Below are positions 45,681 to 57,720 of a DNA stretch of 64,000 nucleotides, in pieces. The notes beneath the pieces were generated by a model, which saw only the letters and a program-made list of their open reading frames with translations, did not search any database and was not told the DNA's origin. Positions within the stretch are counted from its first letter, which is position 1. Each line of letters begins with the position of its first letter. A program made the translations under genes and the position numbers. The stretch covers positions 3,038,001 through 3,102,000 of the forward strand of contig CM070558.1 in assembly GCA_036346405.1 (NCBI GenBank). The letters run 5' to 3'. This DNA comes from Phyllostachys edulis (Eukaryota > Streptophyta > Magnoliopsida > Poales > Poaceae).

Positions 45681-46562
45681 GAATTTTCTAGCGTTTGACT
45701 AATATGTCGGAGTTAGAGAGTAAAAGAGGACCCTTTAAAAAGGACATCGAAAAGAATAAGTGCCTTCTCCGACCAATAGAACAACAATAGTATGCGACCA
45801 AATAACAGATCACTGATATATAAACAATATCACTCGTCAAAAAAGTAAAGAAAATGCATCTTTATTAAAATTGAAAGAATGTAAAAATTATACAAAGAAC
45901 TTACGTAATTGATCAATGTTCCAAGAAATAGACAAAATACGTCCGTCGGACATAGCTAGTCGTACCGAACCTGGTCGGGTGACTTTGACCACAGTGTATG
46001 GACCTTCCCACTTGGGAGAAAGTTTATTACAATTAGCCTCGCTCTGAATTTTTCTGAGAACCAGATCACCTACAGCTAGGCTGCGAGGTTGCACCTTACG
46101 ACTGTGGTACCTTCTCATGGCTTGTTGGTAGACTATTGATCGTATCAAGGCTTGGTTTCATCGTTCTTTAAGGAAATTGATGTTGTCAAGTTGTCTTTCA
46201 TTTTGATCGTTTTCATTGAAACAATCAGTTCGAGCAGAGTCAATTTTCAATTCCAGTGGAAGCATGGCTTCAGCACCGTAAACTATAAAAAATGGCGTTT
46301 CACCGGTCGCACGACTAGTCATCGTTCGAACGGCCCACAATACATAGGGAAGTTCTTGCCCCCAAGCTCCTGACCGTTGTATTAATTGGTCGAATACTCG
46401 GCGCTTCACTCCTTGCATTATTATACCATTAGCTCTCTCGACTGATCCGTTGCTCTGTGGATGAGCAATAGAAGCAAATTGGACTTTGACACCTAGATCT
46501 CCGCAAAATTCCTGAAAATTGACACTCAAGAACTGGGCCCCGTTATCCATGATTATACGATT
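45681..46562 (-). mobile_element. Second gypsy fragment: integrase C-terminal half and 3' flank
   Basis: On the minus strand 46550-45888 encodes the end of pol with only one in-frame stop (TGA at about 46157). It shows IIMDNGAQFLSVNFQEF, HPQSNGSVERANGIIMQGVK (catalytic Asp and Glu of the integrase core), YVLWAVRTM..GETPFFIVYGAEAM, and the chromodomain-less tail SLAVGDLVLRKIQSEANCNK, KLSPKWEGPYTVVKVTRPGS, ending WNIDQLRKFFV. It is closely related to 59621-59827, so it is a second copy of the same family in the opposite orientation. About 200 bases of 3' flank follow, then NBS-LRR debris at 45680. The upstream part of pol is missing beyond 46562. Confidence 0.88.
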
Positions 46563-46967
46563 GGATGTGCTCCACTGAAGGATCTAGACCTGCCATTACG
46601 TGTTAATGGAGTTTTGGTGATTAATGACAAATCTAATTGTGAGACTAACACTTTTATTGATATACATATTGTGTAGTCTTATTTGGATAAAGGTGAAAAC
46701 CATGAAGGCATGCATGTGATTAATGACAAATCCAATTCGTTGGATAAACAAAAGGAAAATCCAAACAGGTATGCATTCATAATGATAAATCTATTTGTGA
46801 GACTAACTCTTCTATTTGCCTTATCTCATGATTAGTCTCGTTTGGATATAAAGAATAAAAGAGGTATGCATTCTACTTTGTATTTTTATATCTTGTTGCA
46901 TTCCTCGTATCCAAAATATAGGGTGAACCCCACCAAAAGATTAACCTAAATATGTGCATATGTTTCC
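46563..46967. other. LTR-like debris between gypsy fragment and LTR D2
   Basis: Contains GGTGATTAATGACAAATC..AATTGTGAGACTAAC twice (about 46617 and 46780, about 165 bp apart). Text of this style occurs in some grass LTRs, but I cannot fix its ends or class. At about 46968 the D2 LTR resumes. Confidence 0.4.
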
Positions 46968-47715
46968 ACTACGTTGATTCTTTGGGAAATTTTGAAGAAG
47001 AAGGAGTGCACCAAGATCAAGACTAGTACCAGGATCTATTTCAAGGCAAGTTATACCTTTGATCATGTTGAACCCAGTTTTCGAAATTACTTTGATTCAA
47101 ATTAATAAATTTACTTTAAGTATTTATTTAAATGTTTTTGGGTTTAGTTATGGAATAAGTCCAGTTTACTCCCTCCAACTATCAGAAAAGTATGGTTTCC
47201 CCCCTGAACTACAAAACCGGTTATTCAACCCTCCAAACTTGTCACATCCGGTCATTTAACCCCTCAGGCCGGTTTCAAGTGGTGGTTTTGCTGATGTGGC
47301 AGTGATTGTCCAAGTCAGCATCCACATCCACATCTTCTTACTAGTTCTTCTTCTCCCCATTTCCTCTCATCTCCTCACCTCCCCTTTCTATCTCATCTCT
47401 CCCTTCTTCTCCATGGAGCTCCTTGGCCGAAGCCTCTGCCGCCCCGCTGGCTTTCTGCCGCCGCCTGCTCCTAGCACCTCCACTAGGCCCGCTGTCGCTC
47501 TCCCGGAGCTCTTGTCCCCTGATGCCAGAAGCCCGAGACCCGGCGTCAAGACGGCGGCGACGCGGAGAGGAGGAGAGCCCCTCGCGGAAGTCGACAGCGG
47601 ACTCCGTGAGCTAGCGAGCGAGGAAGGTGGCGGCGCCCCGTCGTCGTGGGTGGGGAGGATGACGAGGAGGAGTGGGATGGAGGGGAGGTCGTCCGAGTCG
47701 AAGGCGCCGCTCGTC

Positions 47716-48334
47716 GGGGAAGTCACGGTCGAGCGTGATGGTCTGTAGGTACTGGTCGAAGATCCTGACCACCTTCTCCATGGCGGCGCTCATCCGACGC
47801 CGCTCGTCGGGCGCTGCCAGCCGCTGGAACTACGAGAAGAAGTGCTCGAGCACGGCCTCCGCCGCACCAACGTCGTACGCTTGTGGGTCCGACGGCAGCG
47901 GGATAAGCAGATCGGCCACCTTCGCCTCGTTGAGCTGGGACCCAGCCTGCCGGATCAACTGGGCGCGCGTCGACAACGATGTGTCGATGTAGTTCACCAC
48001 GCGCAGCAACCGGAGCTGGAATCGGCCGGTGACCAACCCCGCGTCGCCGGGGATCATGGTGACGATGGTCTCCAGCACATGCTGCTGCTTCGCGAGGGTG
48101 TCCTCGAATGCCACCGAGGGGCTCTGCGCTGGAGGCATTGCTGTTGCAGGGCGCTGGCTTGCTGCGGCGTTGCAGAAGCGGGTTCGGGAGGTGCTTGCAT
48201 GCGTAGACGTGCAGCGCCTCACCGATGAGCGGCAGTAGGAGGAGCCTCGCGGTGCGCACGGTGGAGATGACCGAGCGGAAGACCTCGATGTCTAGCTCTG
48301 AGATGTCCTCCATCCACCAGTCCTTGGGGACCAT
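47716..48334 (-). pseudogene. Captured NPH3-domain gene fragment
   Basis: Minus strand, in three frames. 48334 down: VPKDWWMEDISELDIEVFRS, VISTVRTARLLLLPLIGEAL, HVYACKHLP. Then, shifted: VAFEDTLAKQQHVLETIVTM, IPGDAGLVTGRFQLRLLRVV, NYIDTSLSTRAQLIRQAGSQ, LNEAKVADLLIPLPSDPQAY, DVGAAEAVLEHF. Then, shifted again: DERRRMSAAMEKVVRIFDQY, LQTITLDRDFP. This is the start and middle of the NPH3 domain (PF03000: DWW.EDI.EL at the start, IGEAL.VYA) of BTB-NPH3 phototropism/CUL3-adaptor proteins. The BTB domain and NPH3 C-terminus are absent. Two frameshifts rule out an NPH3-like product. It probably derives from one exon of a host gene elsewhere. Confidence 0.9.
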
Positions 48335-48399
48335 TCAGACACGGGAGCCCATAGGAGGAAGAAGCACCGGAGGAAGGCGGCGGCGTGTAATGCCCCAAC

Positions 48400-48670
48400 C
48401 CGAGGTCACCCGAGAGGTCTCACAGACCACTCGAGAGGACTAGCAAGACCTCTCGAAAGGTCCTTCAAGACCACCCGGATGTCCCCAAGGTGAGCTCGAG
48501 ACAGCCATGAGATGACCCTCAAGCGCCACGACTCATCGCAGGAGAAGTCGAGAGACCAATCCTGAGGAGATCGTGAGACCTGAGATGACCCAAGTCCTCC
48601 CACGACAAGACCTGAGGGAGGTTGTGGAGGGCTGGGATCACCCCAAAGACCTCCCACGACCAGTCCCGAG
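48400..48670 (-). repeat. GACCTCC/GGAGGTC-type inverted-repeat cluster at the A3 3' end
   Basis: Motifs such as GAGAGGTCT, GACCTCTCG, GACCTCCCACGAC and GGGAGGTTGTGG alternate. It is more decayed than in A2 but in the same position relative to the LTR 3' end. Confidence 0.6.
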
Positions 48671-49397
48671 GGTGGTCGTGGTGGTCGGGGATCACCTCAT
48701 GGTCCTCTGTGTGAACCGAGCTAGTCCCAAGGATCAACAGCTAGCTCTTCACAGCATACAACAGTGGTAACATACATCAAACACAAGCTTTATTAACAAC
48801 AGAGCTGATTACAAAGGAGGAGGCTTACAAGCCTGCAAACAAAATACAGCAGAAGATAAATAAGTAGACCATCCGATACACCACAGGTAATCGGCTGGAG
48901 GGCACTTCCTAATCGGCCAGGACCTCTAGGTCCCCTGCGAAGACCGCCTCAAGCTTTCTTTTCCTGCTCAATAAGAATATCAAGCAAGAGTGAGCACAAC
49001 AACCGTGCTCACAAGTTACACCCGTCGAATAACAGAATGACATGCATAAATGGATATCTCAAAGGAAGGCATAATATGGTTGATTTTCATAAAGCCAAGT
49101 TTATTTCAAATATAAGTACTAAGTTCCAAGGCAATTACAATAATTAAAATTCATTTTCTAAATTTTAGTTTTCAGTTGGATAACATTCATCACAAGTGGT
49201 GAAGGATACCCACCTGTCACAAGGCTCCCCGCCCAAAACCCAATTGGATAGAGATCCAAAACAGTTTACAAAAGTCCTTTTGAAACCAAAACCAACATCA
49301 AGTGCCGCCATTCACTTCTGAAGGTAAGTGGTCTAGAGCTCATGACAAGGCCTTTACAATGCATCATTCCACCGCAGTCCATCCCCACTAAGTTTTC

Positions 49398-52300
49398 TGT
49401 GAGAACCCGGGGTATTTAACTTGTAATACTTAACCATCAAGTTGGTCCTAGCATTACAAATCAAATATCTCGAATCTCGGTGTATATGTACTTCCCAGAA
49501 TTGCAGTACACACACCCCATACAAAAAGTAAGCATCCATTCCATATATAAGTTATTACAATACCAAGTCTACAAGCTTACAACATCAAGGACATACAAGT
49601 TCATATTACAAAAGTAGGGCCGACCGGCCAAATGACAAGTAATTAACCAAAGTAGCAGCGGAAACATAAGCCATAAGATGGTGATAAACAAAAGCCAAAC
49701 AGTTTGCTATTACCCACAAGGCAACCGACTGGAAATGTCCAAGCTAGTCGTCGAAGGCAAAGTCGAAGTCGGTCTCACAATAGTTAACCCCTTGGGGGTC
49801 AACCTCCTCTGCAACAATTAAGCAATGCAACTGAGTACAAAAACGTACTCGCAAGTCTTACGAGTAACAAGCCTATACATAGCTACATGCAAGCTGATTC
49901 AAAGGAGAAGGTTATATGGTTCATTTGACGCACAAAGCAATATTTCATTTGCAATATGTAATAGATTGAAAGCAATTTGGCAAATCTGTTTTTATTTGAT
50001 TAAATAACAGAGAGACAACATATATAAACATAAATAACATCCTGGAGGTGACTTCCCAACAGCCACCACAACATAGCACGAATTACCCATTCGTACCACC
50101 CGATTTCAAGTTTTATCGAAATTGTTATAGTCTAACTCTTGCAAAACCTAACCAAGCGTGTCCATAACCTAGGACGAGGCTATTCGAATAGATTAAACCC
50201 TACAGGGGTGTACAACTTTACTCACATGTCAGACAACCTCTTTTGCCTTCGGAATAAGCACACTTCCTAAGGTATGCCGGCAAGACTAAGTCCTACGAGA
50301 CGTTTCCAATATTGTGCATTAACTACGAGTCGCCCGTATGGGAATGGAAACCCCCATACGTTGTGATGGAGTCATCGACAGAGAGAGAACTTACCGATGC
50401 TCCTAGGGGTAGGGAACTTGGACTTAATACCAAAACCCATCCCGTCACGCCCAACACACACATGGAATAAATCCTTTTTCAACACAACACACACAACCTC
50501 CTGCGACCCGGAGCTAACACACGCCAAAGTACTAAATCAAGAGAGGTCCCATATCCCCCTCATGTGGTTGCACGCAAAAATACCTGGATAGTGTGACACA
50601 AGATGTTCGGTCCTTGTTGACTTGGGCACCAAGCACACACCCGATAACCACACCATCAAACCGATGTGCCCAAGTCTAAACCATTTTATTTTCAATTTTA
50701 GTTTCTCAAGTACAATACATACATGGGTACCCTGACCCAAGTAATTAAAGTGATGATAATAATAACCACCACTGAAGCGATGATTCCCATTCTACCGTTC
50801 TAAGCATTGCTAGGCGACAACAACTCGTAGACTACAAGTAAAGTGACTAGAGCCCATCCATCGAGCTCTAAATCACAGCGGATATAACCTAGGCTCAGTG
50901 GTAGAGGATGAACATTTACCTACAGTTTATGCAACTACAGGATCAACTACTCGACGATAATTTAACATCAAAATAGAGCATGCATACATACACTTTGCAA
51001 ACAAGATAATAGACTTTGAAAGTAATGGGATCAACATGATCAAATGGAAACAACTACTTGCCTTGCTGGAGATAACTTTCTTGCTACAGAGGATCACTCT
51101 CGTATACAATAGAATCGTCGGAACCTATTGAAAGAATCGAAAGCACAATAAGAACCCGAATAATACCGAAAAGACCCAAAAATTCAAAGTCATCCAAAAA
51201 TCATGAAAAATTAACATAAGGTATATCATGATTTTAGATGAATTTAGCAACAAGAATCAATCGATTTGGAATTTGTATACAAAAGTTGTGACAGTTTGAT
51301 CATCAGGTTTCGAGAAAATCCAATTAAATTGCTACATGTTACTGTTCATCCAAAATTAAATGTTTTGGTGAAAATTTCCAGAGAGGTGGTGTACTTGAAA
51401 TTTTTATGGTAGGCAGAGAACCACATGAGATGAACAATGGAATTTGATTCACCTCATTTGGAGCTAAGATGAATTTTCTATGATTTTTCAAAGTTATAAA
51501 AGTAGTGCACAAGTCATATGTAGAATCAGATTTTTAGAGAAAGTAACAAGCTCAAAACCTATTCTACATTAAAGTAGAGTAATATAGGAATCCAAAAAAA
51601 TTGATTTCACTCAATTTGGAGTTACGGAGAAATACTTATGCATTTTTGAAGTTAAAGCAATTTTTAGTGTAACAATAATACTAATCCTAAAGCAGTTTTG
51701 CCAAAAGTGTTTTCTGGAACAGTAACAAGGTTCAACCCATTTTTATATTAAAGTACATGCAAAAAGGAAACTAACAAAATTTGAATCATCAATTTTGGAG
51801 CTAAAATGAATTACTTATGCAATTTTGAAATTTAAAGCAATTAACAGTACACAAATAAAGCATTTCGGATTTTATATAAACATAAAATACTTTTATAACC
51901 CAGCCTACTCTAGCCAAAGAAACTGACAGTAGGGTCCCACGGTTTCTTTTCTATTTCAATAAAAATCTGATAGTAAATCCATTCCTAAAGGTGGGACCCG
52001 CGTGTCATTGACACGGTCCACACGCACAGTGCATAGACCCTGGGTCCACGGCTTGGTTCACAGGACCGAGGACCCGGCGAGGTTCACCGTGCACTAAGTG
52101 GCCTCGGGCCCACATGTAATAGACTCACTAACTCCCTTAAGACAGCCATTAAATACCCTAATAAATCATTAGCTATTAAAGAAAGCCATTAGCCCTAATG
52201 ACCTGCTACAGTAGCGGTCCGAAGCTGCCACGTAGGGCGCTCTGGCCGTGAGTTTTCCCGACGAATCGCTGGCAAACCAGAGCACGGCGGCGTGGCCGGG

Positions 52301-53983
52301 TGGTCAAAATGGAAAGCCCAAGTCATTGCGCTTGCCGATGGTCAGGGGCTTCACGAGTCGACCGATCTTGGCGGTGACGCGGAGGGGCGGAGAAGAAGGC
52401 ACGACCAAAATGGCAACTACGACTCAACAACTTTTTGCGCGAATGAGTGCGCGCATAAGCAACAGGAGAGTTCACTGAGCTCACCAGTATGATGCGGAGC
52501 CGACGAGGTTGCCGGAGTTGGGCCGGCGACGATGGATAGCGGCGGCGACAAAGGCTTCACCGAGGAGAGGTCGTTCTGGTGAAGAAGACAGGGAGTGAGT
52601 GGTAGAGAGAGCTTAAGTGAGGGCACGGGATGGTGTTAGAGTGAGGAATTGCTCAGAGTCGCACCCTGTCGGAGTTGGAGATGAAGGAGGTGCTTGCGGC
52701 CGGAAATTGGGAAATCCCGAAATTCGCGAGCTCCTGCGATCCATTGGACAAATAAGTTGAGCGGAAACACTTCATAAGCTAAGGGACACAAGATGACGCG
52801 CCTAGGGAAAAGAATGGCTCACCGGAGTGGCAGTTGGCGCGAGGAAGCCTTGCGGACCACGCACCGGAGATGGAGGTGACGAGCTTCGTGCCCCGGGCGC
52901 TACAAGCGATGACGAAATCTCACATTAACACACAAGGCACGGTGATGAATGAAGATGACGGAGGACCAAGAGAGAGGAAACTCACCCAAGAGCTGAGCTC
53001 AAACGAGCGCCTCCCTCCTCAGCCACCGAGAGGAGGAATGAGCTCTACCGGGCAAGGGAGCGAGAGATATAGAGTTCCAACGGTAGGGAAGGAAGCGGCG
53101 TTAGCAGGCGAAGCGCAGGAGTGGCTGGAGCGGGCGGTGGATTGACGGCGTCCGTGGCGCTGCTTAGAGCTTCGCCGCGACGTGGCGCGACAGCTCTGCG
53201 CGAGCGCCAGCGCGCTGGAGACGATGAACAGCGGAGAGGGTCCACCAGTCTGCGAGCGAACCCGGCTGAGTCGGTGTGTAACGAGTGGAATGATTTCGAC
53301 CGTTAGATCAAGATCGGACAGTTGGCGTTGAGCGCATTTGTTCGGACCTGGCCGAAGGGTTACGCGATCTGGACCGTTGCGTTTCCATCGGACGGCTCAC
53401 AAACGGTGCGGTTAGTTGGTTGGGTCAAGCCAAGCCGGCTCGGGTCAGACTCAAGTCCGGTTCGAGTCAGTCCAATAGTGAAAACTGATTTTTGGAAAAT
53501 AAGGCTGAGGTGATTTGGGGAATTTTTAGAGGTAGCTCCGTAGCTCCAAAAATTCTGAAATTTTTGTGGAAGCTTAATGGATCTGAGTACAACCTTGTGT
53601 AATTTTTATAGAGATTTTCATGCAACACATTTCTTTCTAGAAAATTCACAAGCTGTTGGTCTTGGGGTTTGACCAAGGAAACAACTGGTTTGACTAGCTC
53701 TATTGAAAAAGCAAATAAAATCTAAAAATCATGAAATTTTTCGAAGGAGTCACTAGGATGATCTAGAAGCTAGGAAAAATATTTCCAGAGGATGATCACA
53801 AGGTTTTCTTTAGAATTTTTAAATTGTTTTGCTTCTAGACAATTAAAGCATTTAGTTTGAAATCAACAATTCTTTTGAAAGAATTTCTGGAAATTTCAAA
53901 TAACAACAATGATGCATCAAAAGTTTTAATTTATCCTCATTTTCATACATTTGAAACACATACCCAAGATTTGGGATGTTACA
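49398..53983 (-). mobile_element. Solo LTR C (4,586 bp), nested in A3, TSD (T/G)TTTC
   Basis: In minus orientation it starts at 53983 (TGTAACATCCCAAATCTTGG) and ends at 49398 (..CCCCGGGTTCTCACA). The flanks TTTTC (49393-49397) and GTTTC (53984-53988) match at 4 of 5. A3 sequence is continuous across it. It lacks the GACCTCC arrays and has instead a GC-rich promoter part (52200-53460). It carries the hairpin core (about 50157-50228). Its 3' part resembles 62142-64000. Confidence 0.82.
50157..50228 (-). repeat. Conserved double-hairpin core (copy in C)
   Basis: On the minus strand: GAGTAAAGTTGTACAC, then CCCTGTAGGG, CTATTCGAATAG and GTCCTAGGTTATGGAC. Confidence 0.8.
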
Positions 53984-54889
53984 GTTTCGCCCCACCCTGC
54001 GGATAGAAACCCGCAGAGATCAAGGGCCCCCTCTTGAGCCAGGTGGGAATAACAAGGTCATAAAAGACAGGCCACGAAGGACCGCCCATGTACAAACAAG
54101 ATCAACCGCGATGGGACTTTGTAAATTAGTTGGCCAGGTCCTACTCCCCATACTGAGGACATGTGGTTGCACGGTGAGGCATAGCCCATTATAGGCATAG
54201 CAAATGATCGCTCACAGACCGGTTCTTAACTGACTTGGGCGACAACCTCAACCCTGGGGCATCGGATAACACGACCCCCGTGCATAGACATGCACGAACC
54301 AAACAACCAAATTCACCCAAGTCCAAACCATTTTCCTTTTCTTTGCTTTTCAAACACATTTTCAAATCTTCATGACAACCCAATGTCATGGCTAAGCATT
54401 TAAAATAACAGTTGGTCTTAGATGGTAAAATTTCCCAAATCAAATGCTTTTGGGTCTAAGCATGACTGAGAATAATGTTTTCAAATGATCCTGGTTCACA
54501 CTTATGGCATCAACCAAGTTTTGTCTATGGTGACAACAGAGTGGAATCAATGTCAACACGGGCCATACAAAGGATTCGGCATAACTATGAATTTAAAATA
54601 CGTATTGAAATACTTAGCATAAATAAGCATGCAGTAATCATTGAAACAAAACTTAAATAATTTGAGATACTGGGTGCAATATGATCAAGAGTGTAACTTG
54701 CCTGGTCTGAAAGTTTGAGGAACTAACTGGAAGAACTCGGACTCCCCGAAGAGTCGCAATCTACACGAGACAAAGCAAAGCAAAATCAAATAACAGCCAA
54801 ATGAACTCCAAACAAACCGAACAAGAATCCAGCAACTCAAGACAGAACTAAAAGAACTAGGAACAGGCTAAAGGAGAAGGTCCAACGGA

Positions 54890-55345
54890 AAGAAGGAGGT
54901 CCACAGGAGGGTGGTCTTTGCAAATGACCGAAGAGGGTGGTCTTTTGCAAGGAAGCTAGCAAAGACCAAAAGGGCGGTCTTTGCAAAAGATCAAGGAAGG
55001 TGGTCCTTGCAAAAGGACCAAAAGGGCGGCAAGGACCAAGAAGGTGGTCTTTGCAAAAAGGGAGGTCTCGAGAGGCAAAGGAGGTCTCTCGGGAGGAGGT
55101 CCAGAGGAGAACCTAAGAGGGTCATCTTCACAAAAAAGACCGAGAGGGTCTTCTTTGCGAAGAGGCCTGCAAAGGCCGGGAAGGTGGTTTTTGCGAAAAG
55201 ACCAGCAAAGATCGGGAGGGTGGTCTTTGCCAAGGGAGGTCTCGAGGGGCTCAAGGGACGTCCTGGGGAGGATGTCCCGAGCAGGTCAAGGAGGTCTTTT
55301 AGGTGGTCCTGAGAAGGTCACCTTTGCAAAAAGACCAGGAAGGTC
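54890..55345 (-). repeat. GGTGGTCTTTGC-AAAAGACC repeat in A3
   Basis: On the + strand, units of about 30-50 bp of GGTGGTCTTTGCAAAAGACC alternate with GGGAGGTCTCGAG. The unit is itself an inverted repeat (GGTCTTTGC..GCAAAAGACC). It differs from the arrays in A1, A2 and B although it occupies the same part of the LTR. Confidence 0.8.
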
Positions 55346-56529
55346 ATCTTTGCAAGAAGAGGCCCTTAGGAGCTCCAAAGGAGGGGGTTCCCCAAAGGCC
55401 ACAAGTAAGCGGCGTGGTTGTAAGAGAAATACAACTACGCAATATAGTCATGCAAGGAATTCCAAAAAGGACACAGAGGTACTCACCAAGGCCGAGAGGG
55501 AGATAGAGGAGGAGAGGGAGGTCGATGGTTGGTGACAGCGGTTGAGGACGGCGCAGGTGCTCCGGTGAGCTCCACCGGCGGCGAGGTGGCGACGCAAACA
55601 CCGATGGCCTTCTTGTTGACGAGGAGGCGATGACACAACCTCAACGAACTCCTTGGCGAAGCTCCAAGCACTAAGCAAGATGGAAAAAATCTGGAGAGCT
55701 AAGTGACCAAAGGTGAGGAAAGGAGGCAGCTCAGGCTATTTATAGCCGAAAGAGAGTGAGAGAGAGTCACTGAGAGGCTTAGTGACCCACAAGTAAAAGG
55801 CAGGTGAAGGACAAGACAAGGCACGTTCAGGCGTGCGTAGACAGCTGACCGGAGAAGCGGCGGGACAAGCGGGGAGGGAGCAAAGCGGTGAGGCAGCATT
55901 TAATGCGGTACAACACATTTAATGTGCAAATACTCCGACGAGGGCGTCACCGGGGACTTCCACGAGAGCAGCGCCATGATTTGGGGAAAAAAGGAGGTGG
56001 GCGAGGCTGATGGGTGGGGCCGGTCAACATTCGGAATAGGTGGTCAAACCGAGGGGAGGTCGTGGCTAAAAGACAAAAGAGAGGAGGTCGCGGCCTCAAG
56101 GGGAGGTCGCGGCCAAGAGAGAGGTCCTGACCACAAGGGGTGGTCATGACCAGGAGGGTGGTCTTCACAAAAAGACCACAAGGGGTGGTCTTTACGAAAA
56201 GACCAGAGGTCGGGAGGACAAAGAGGTTCCAAACCAAGTGATCCAGAGGACAAAGAGGTCTTGGGGAAATCCGGCAGAGGTGGCCTTTGCAACAAGACCA
56301 CGAGGGGTGGTCCTAAAGGTCAAGATCAACTCAAGGGAGGTCCTGATGGTCAGATCAACTCAAAGAGTGGTCCTGACATTCGGATGAGATCAAAGGAGAT
56401 CTCGAACGGTCAAGATGAATCAAAGGATATCTTGAACGGTCAAGATGAATCAAAGGAGGGAAGCGCCAACGAGGAATAGGCGCGGAGAAGCAGAGCCGTT
56501 TGATACAGATCGGGCGGTTCCATTAAAAG

Positions 56530-57720
56530 GCGTGGAGCTAAGCCGCGAGGGGAGGTCTGGGCCCTCAGATCCAAACGCGGAGAGGTCTGGACCCTCAGAT
56601 CCAAATGAAGGGAGGTCTGGACCATCAGATCCAAACGAAGGGAGGTCTTGGCGGAGGAGTTACAAAGGAAGAGGGATCCAATGGAGGAGATCCACAGAAG
56701 GTGGTCCGAAGGAGGTCCAGACGGTCGAGATAAGATCAAAGGTAGGTCTCGACGGCTAGGATGAACTCGAGGGAGGTCCTAACAGTCAAGATTGAACCAA
56801 AGAAGATCTCGACGATCAAGACCAACACAGGGGAGGTCTCAATGGTCAAGATGGAGCCAGAGGAGATCTCGACGGCTAAGACCAACACAGGGGATGTCTC
56901 AACGGTTAAGATGAGGCCAAAGGAGATCTCGACGGTCAAGACCAACACAGGGAAGGTCTCAACGGTCAAGATGAAAGCAAAGGGAGATCTCGATGGTAAA
57001 GACCAACATAGGGAAGGTCTCAACGGTCAAGATGAGGCCAAAGGAGATCTCGATAGTCAAGACCAACACAGGGAAGGTCTCAATGGTCAAGATGAAAGCA
57101 AAGGGAGATCTCGACGGTTAAGACCAACACAGGGAAGGTCTCAACGGTCAAGACCAACACAGGGGAGGTCTCAACGGTCAAGATGAAAGCAAAGGGAGAT
57201 CTTGGCGGTCAGGATGAACCCGAGGAGGTCCTGACGGCCAAGATGAAGGGCCAAGGAGGTCCTAACAGACCTGGGGAGGTCCAAAAGAACACAGGGAGGT
57301 TCAAGGGAGCACGGGGAGGTCCAAATGAACACAAGGAGGTTCAAGGGAGCACGGGGAGGTCCAAATGAACACAAGGAAGGTCCAAATGAACACAGAGAGG
57401 TTCAAATGAACACAAGGGAGGTTCAAATGAACACAGAGGAGATTCCAAGTGAAGAAGGAGGTTTGGACCGAAAGGATGTCTAAACCACAGAGAGATCCAA
57501 ACCAACAAAGAGGAGGTCTGAACCAAAAAGAGATTCAAACCAACAAAGAGGAGGTCTGAACCACAAAGAGATTCAAACCAACAAAGAGGTCTAAGTACAA
57601 AGGTAGTCTAGACACACAGGAGAGTTCCAAACACAAAGAGTCCTGGACTCAAGGAGATGGCCGAACAAGAGGGAGGTCTGGAAAGAAAGAGTTGGTCTAA
57701 GAGGAGAGCAGAACGAACAA
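56530..57720 (-). repeat. GGAGGTC tandem arrays in A3 (about 30-bp and 60-bp periods)
   Basis: At 56550-56650 a unit of about 30 bp (GGAGGTCTGGACCCTCAGAT + CCAAACG) occurs about four times. At 56760-57200 a unit of about 60 bp (GGGAGGTCTCAACGGTCAAG + ATGAAAGCAAAG + GGAGATCTCGACGGTCAAGA) occurs about eight times. At 57260-57560 there is a short GGAGGTCCAAATGAACACA repeat. This is the GACCTCC motif in minus orientation. Confidence 0.9.

Noticed and set aside
47296..47748. 150-codon plus-strand frame beside the NPH3 fragment
   Set aside because: It runs antisense to captured NPH3 sequence and through the Pack-MULE end; composition-driven and without a domain.
52248..53306. Several 60-100 codon frames in the GC-rich part of LTR C
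   Set aside because: They overlap on both strands within an LTR promoter region; composition effect.
54911..55535. 133- and 184-codon Lys/Arg-rich frames
   Set aside because: They run through the GGTGGTCTTTGC repeat of LTR A3; no conserved domain.
56445..57186. Periodic frames (104 and 141 codons) rich in EVSTVK-like repeats
   Set aside because: By-products of the 60-bp GGAGGTC array in LTR A3.
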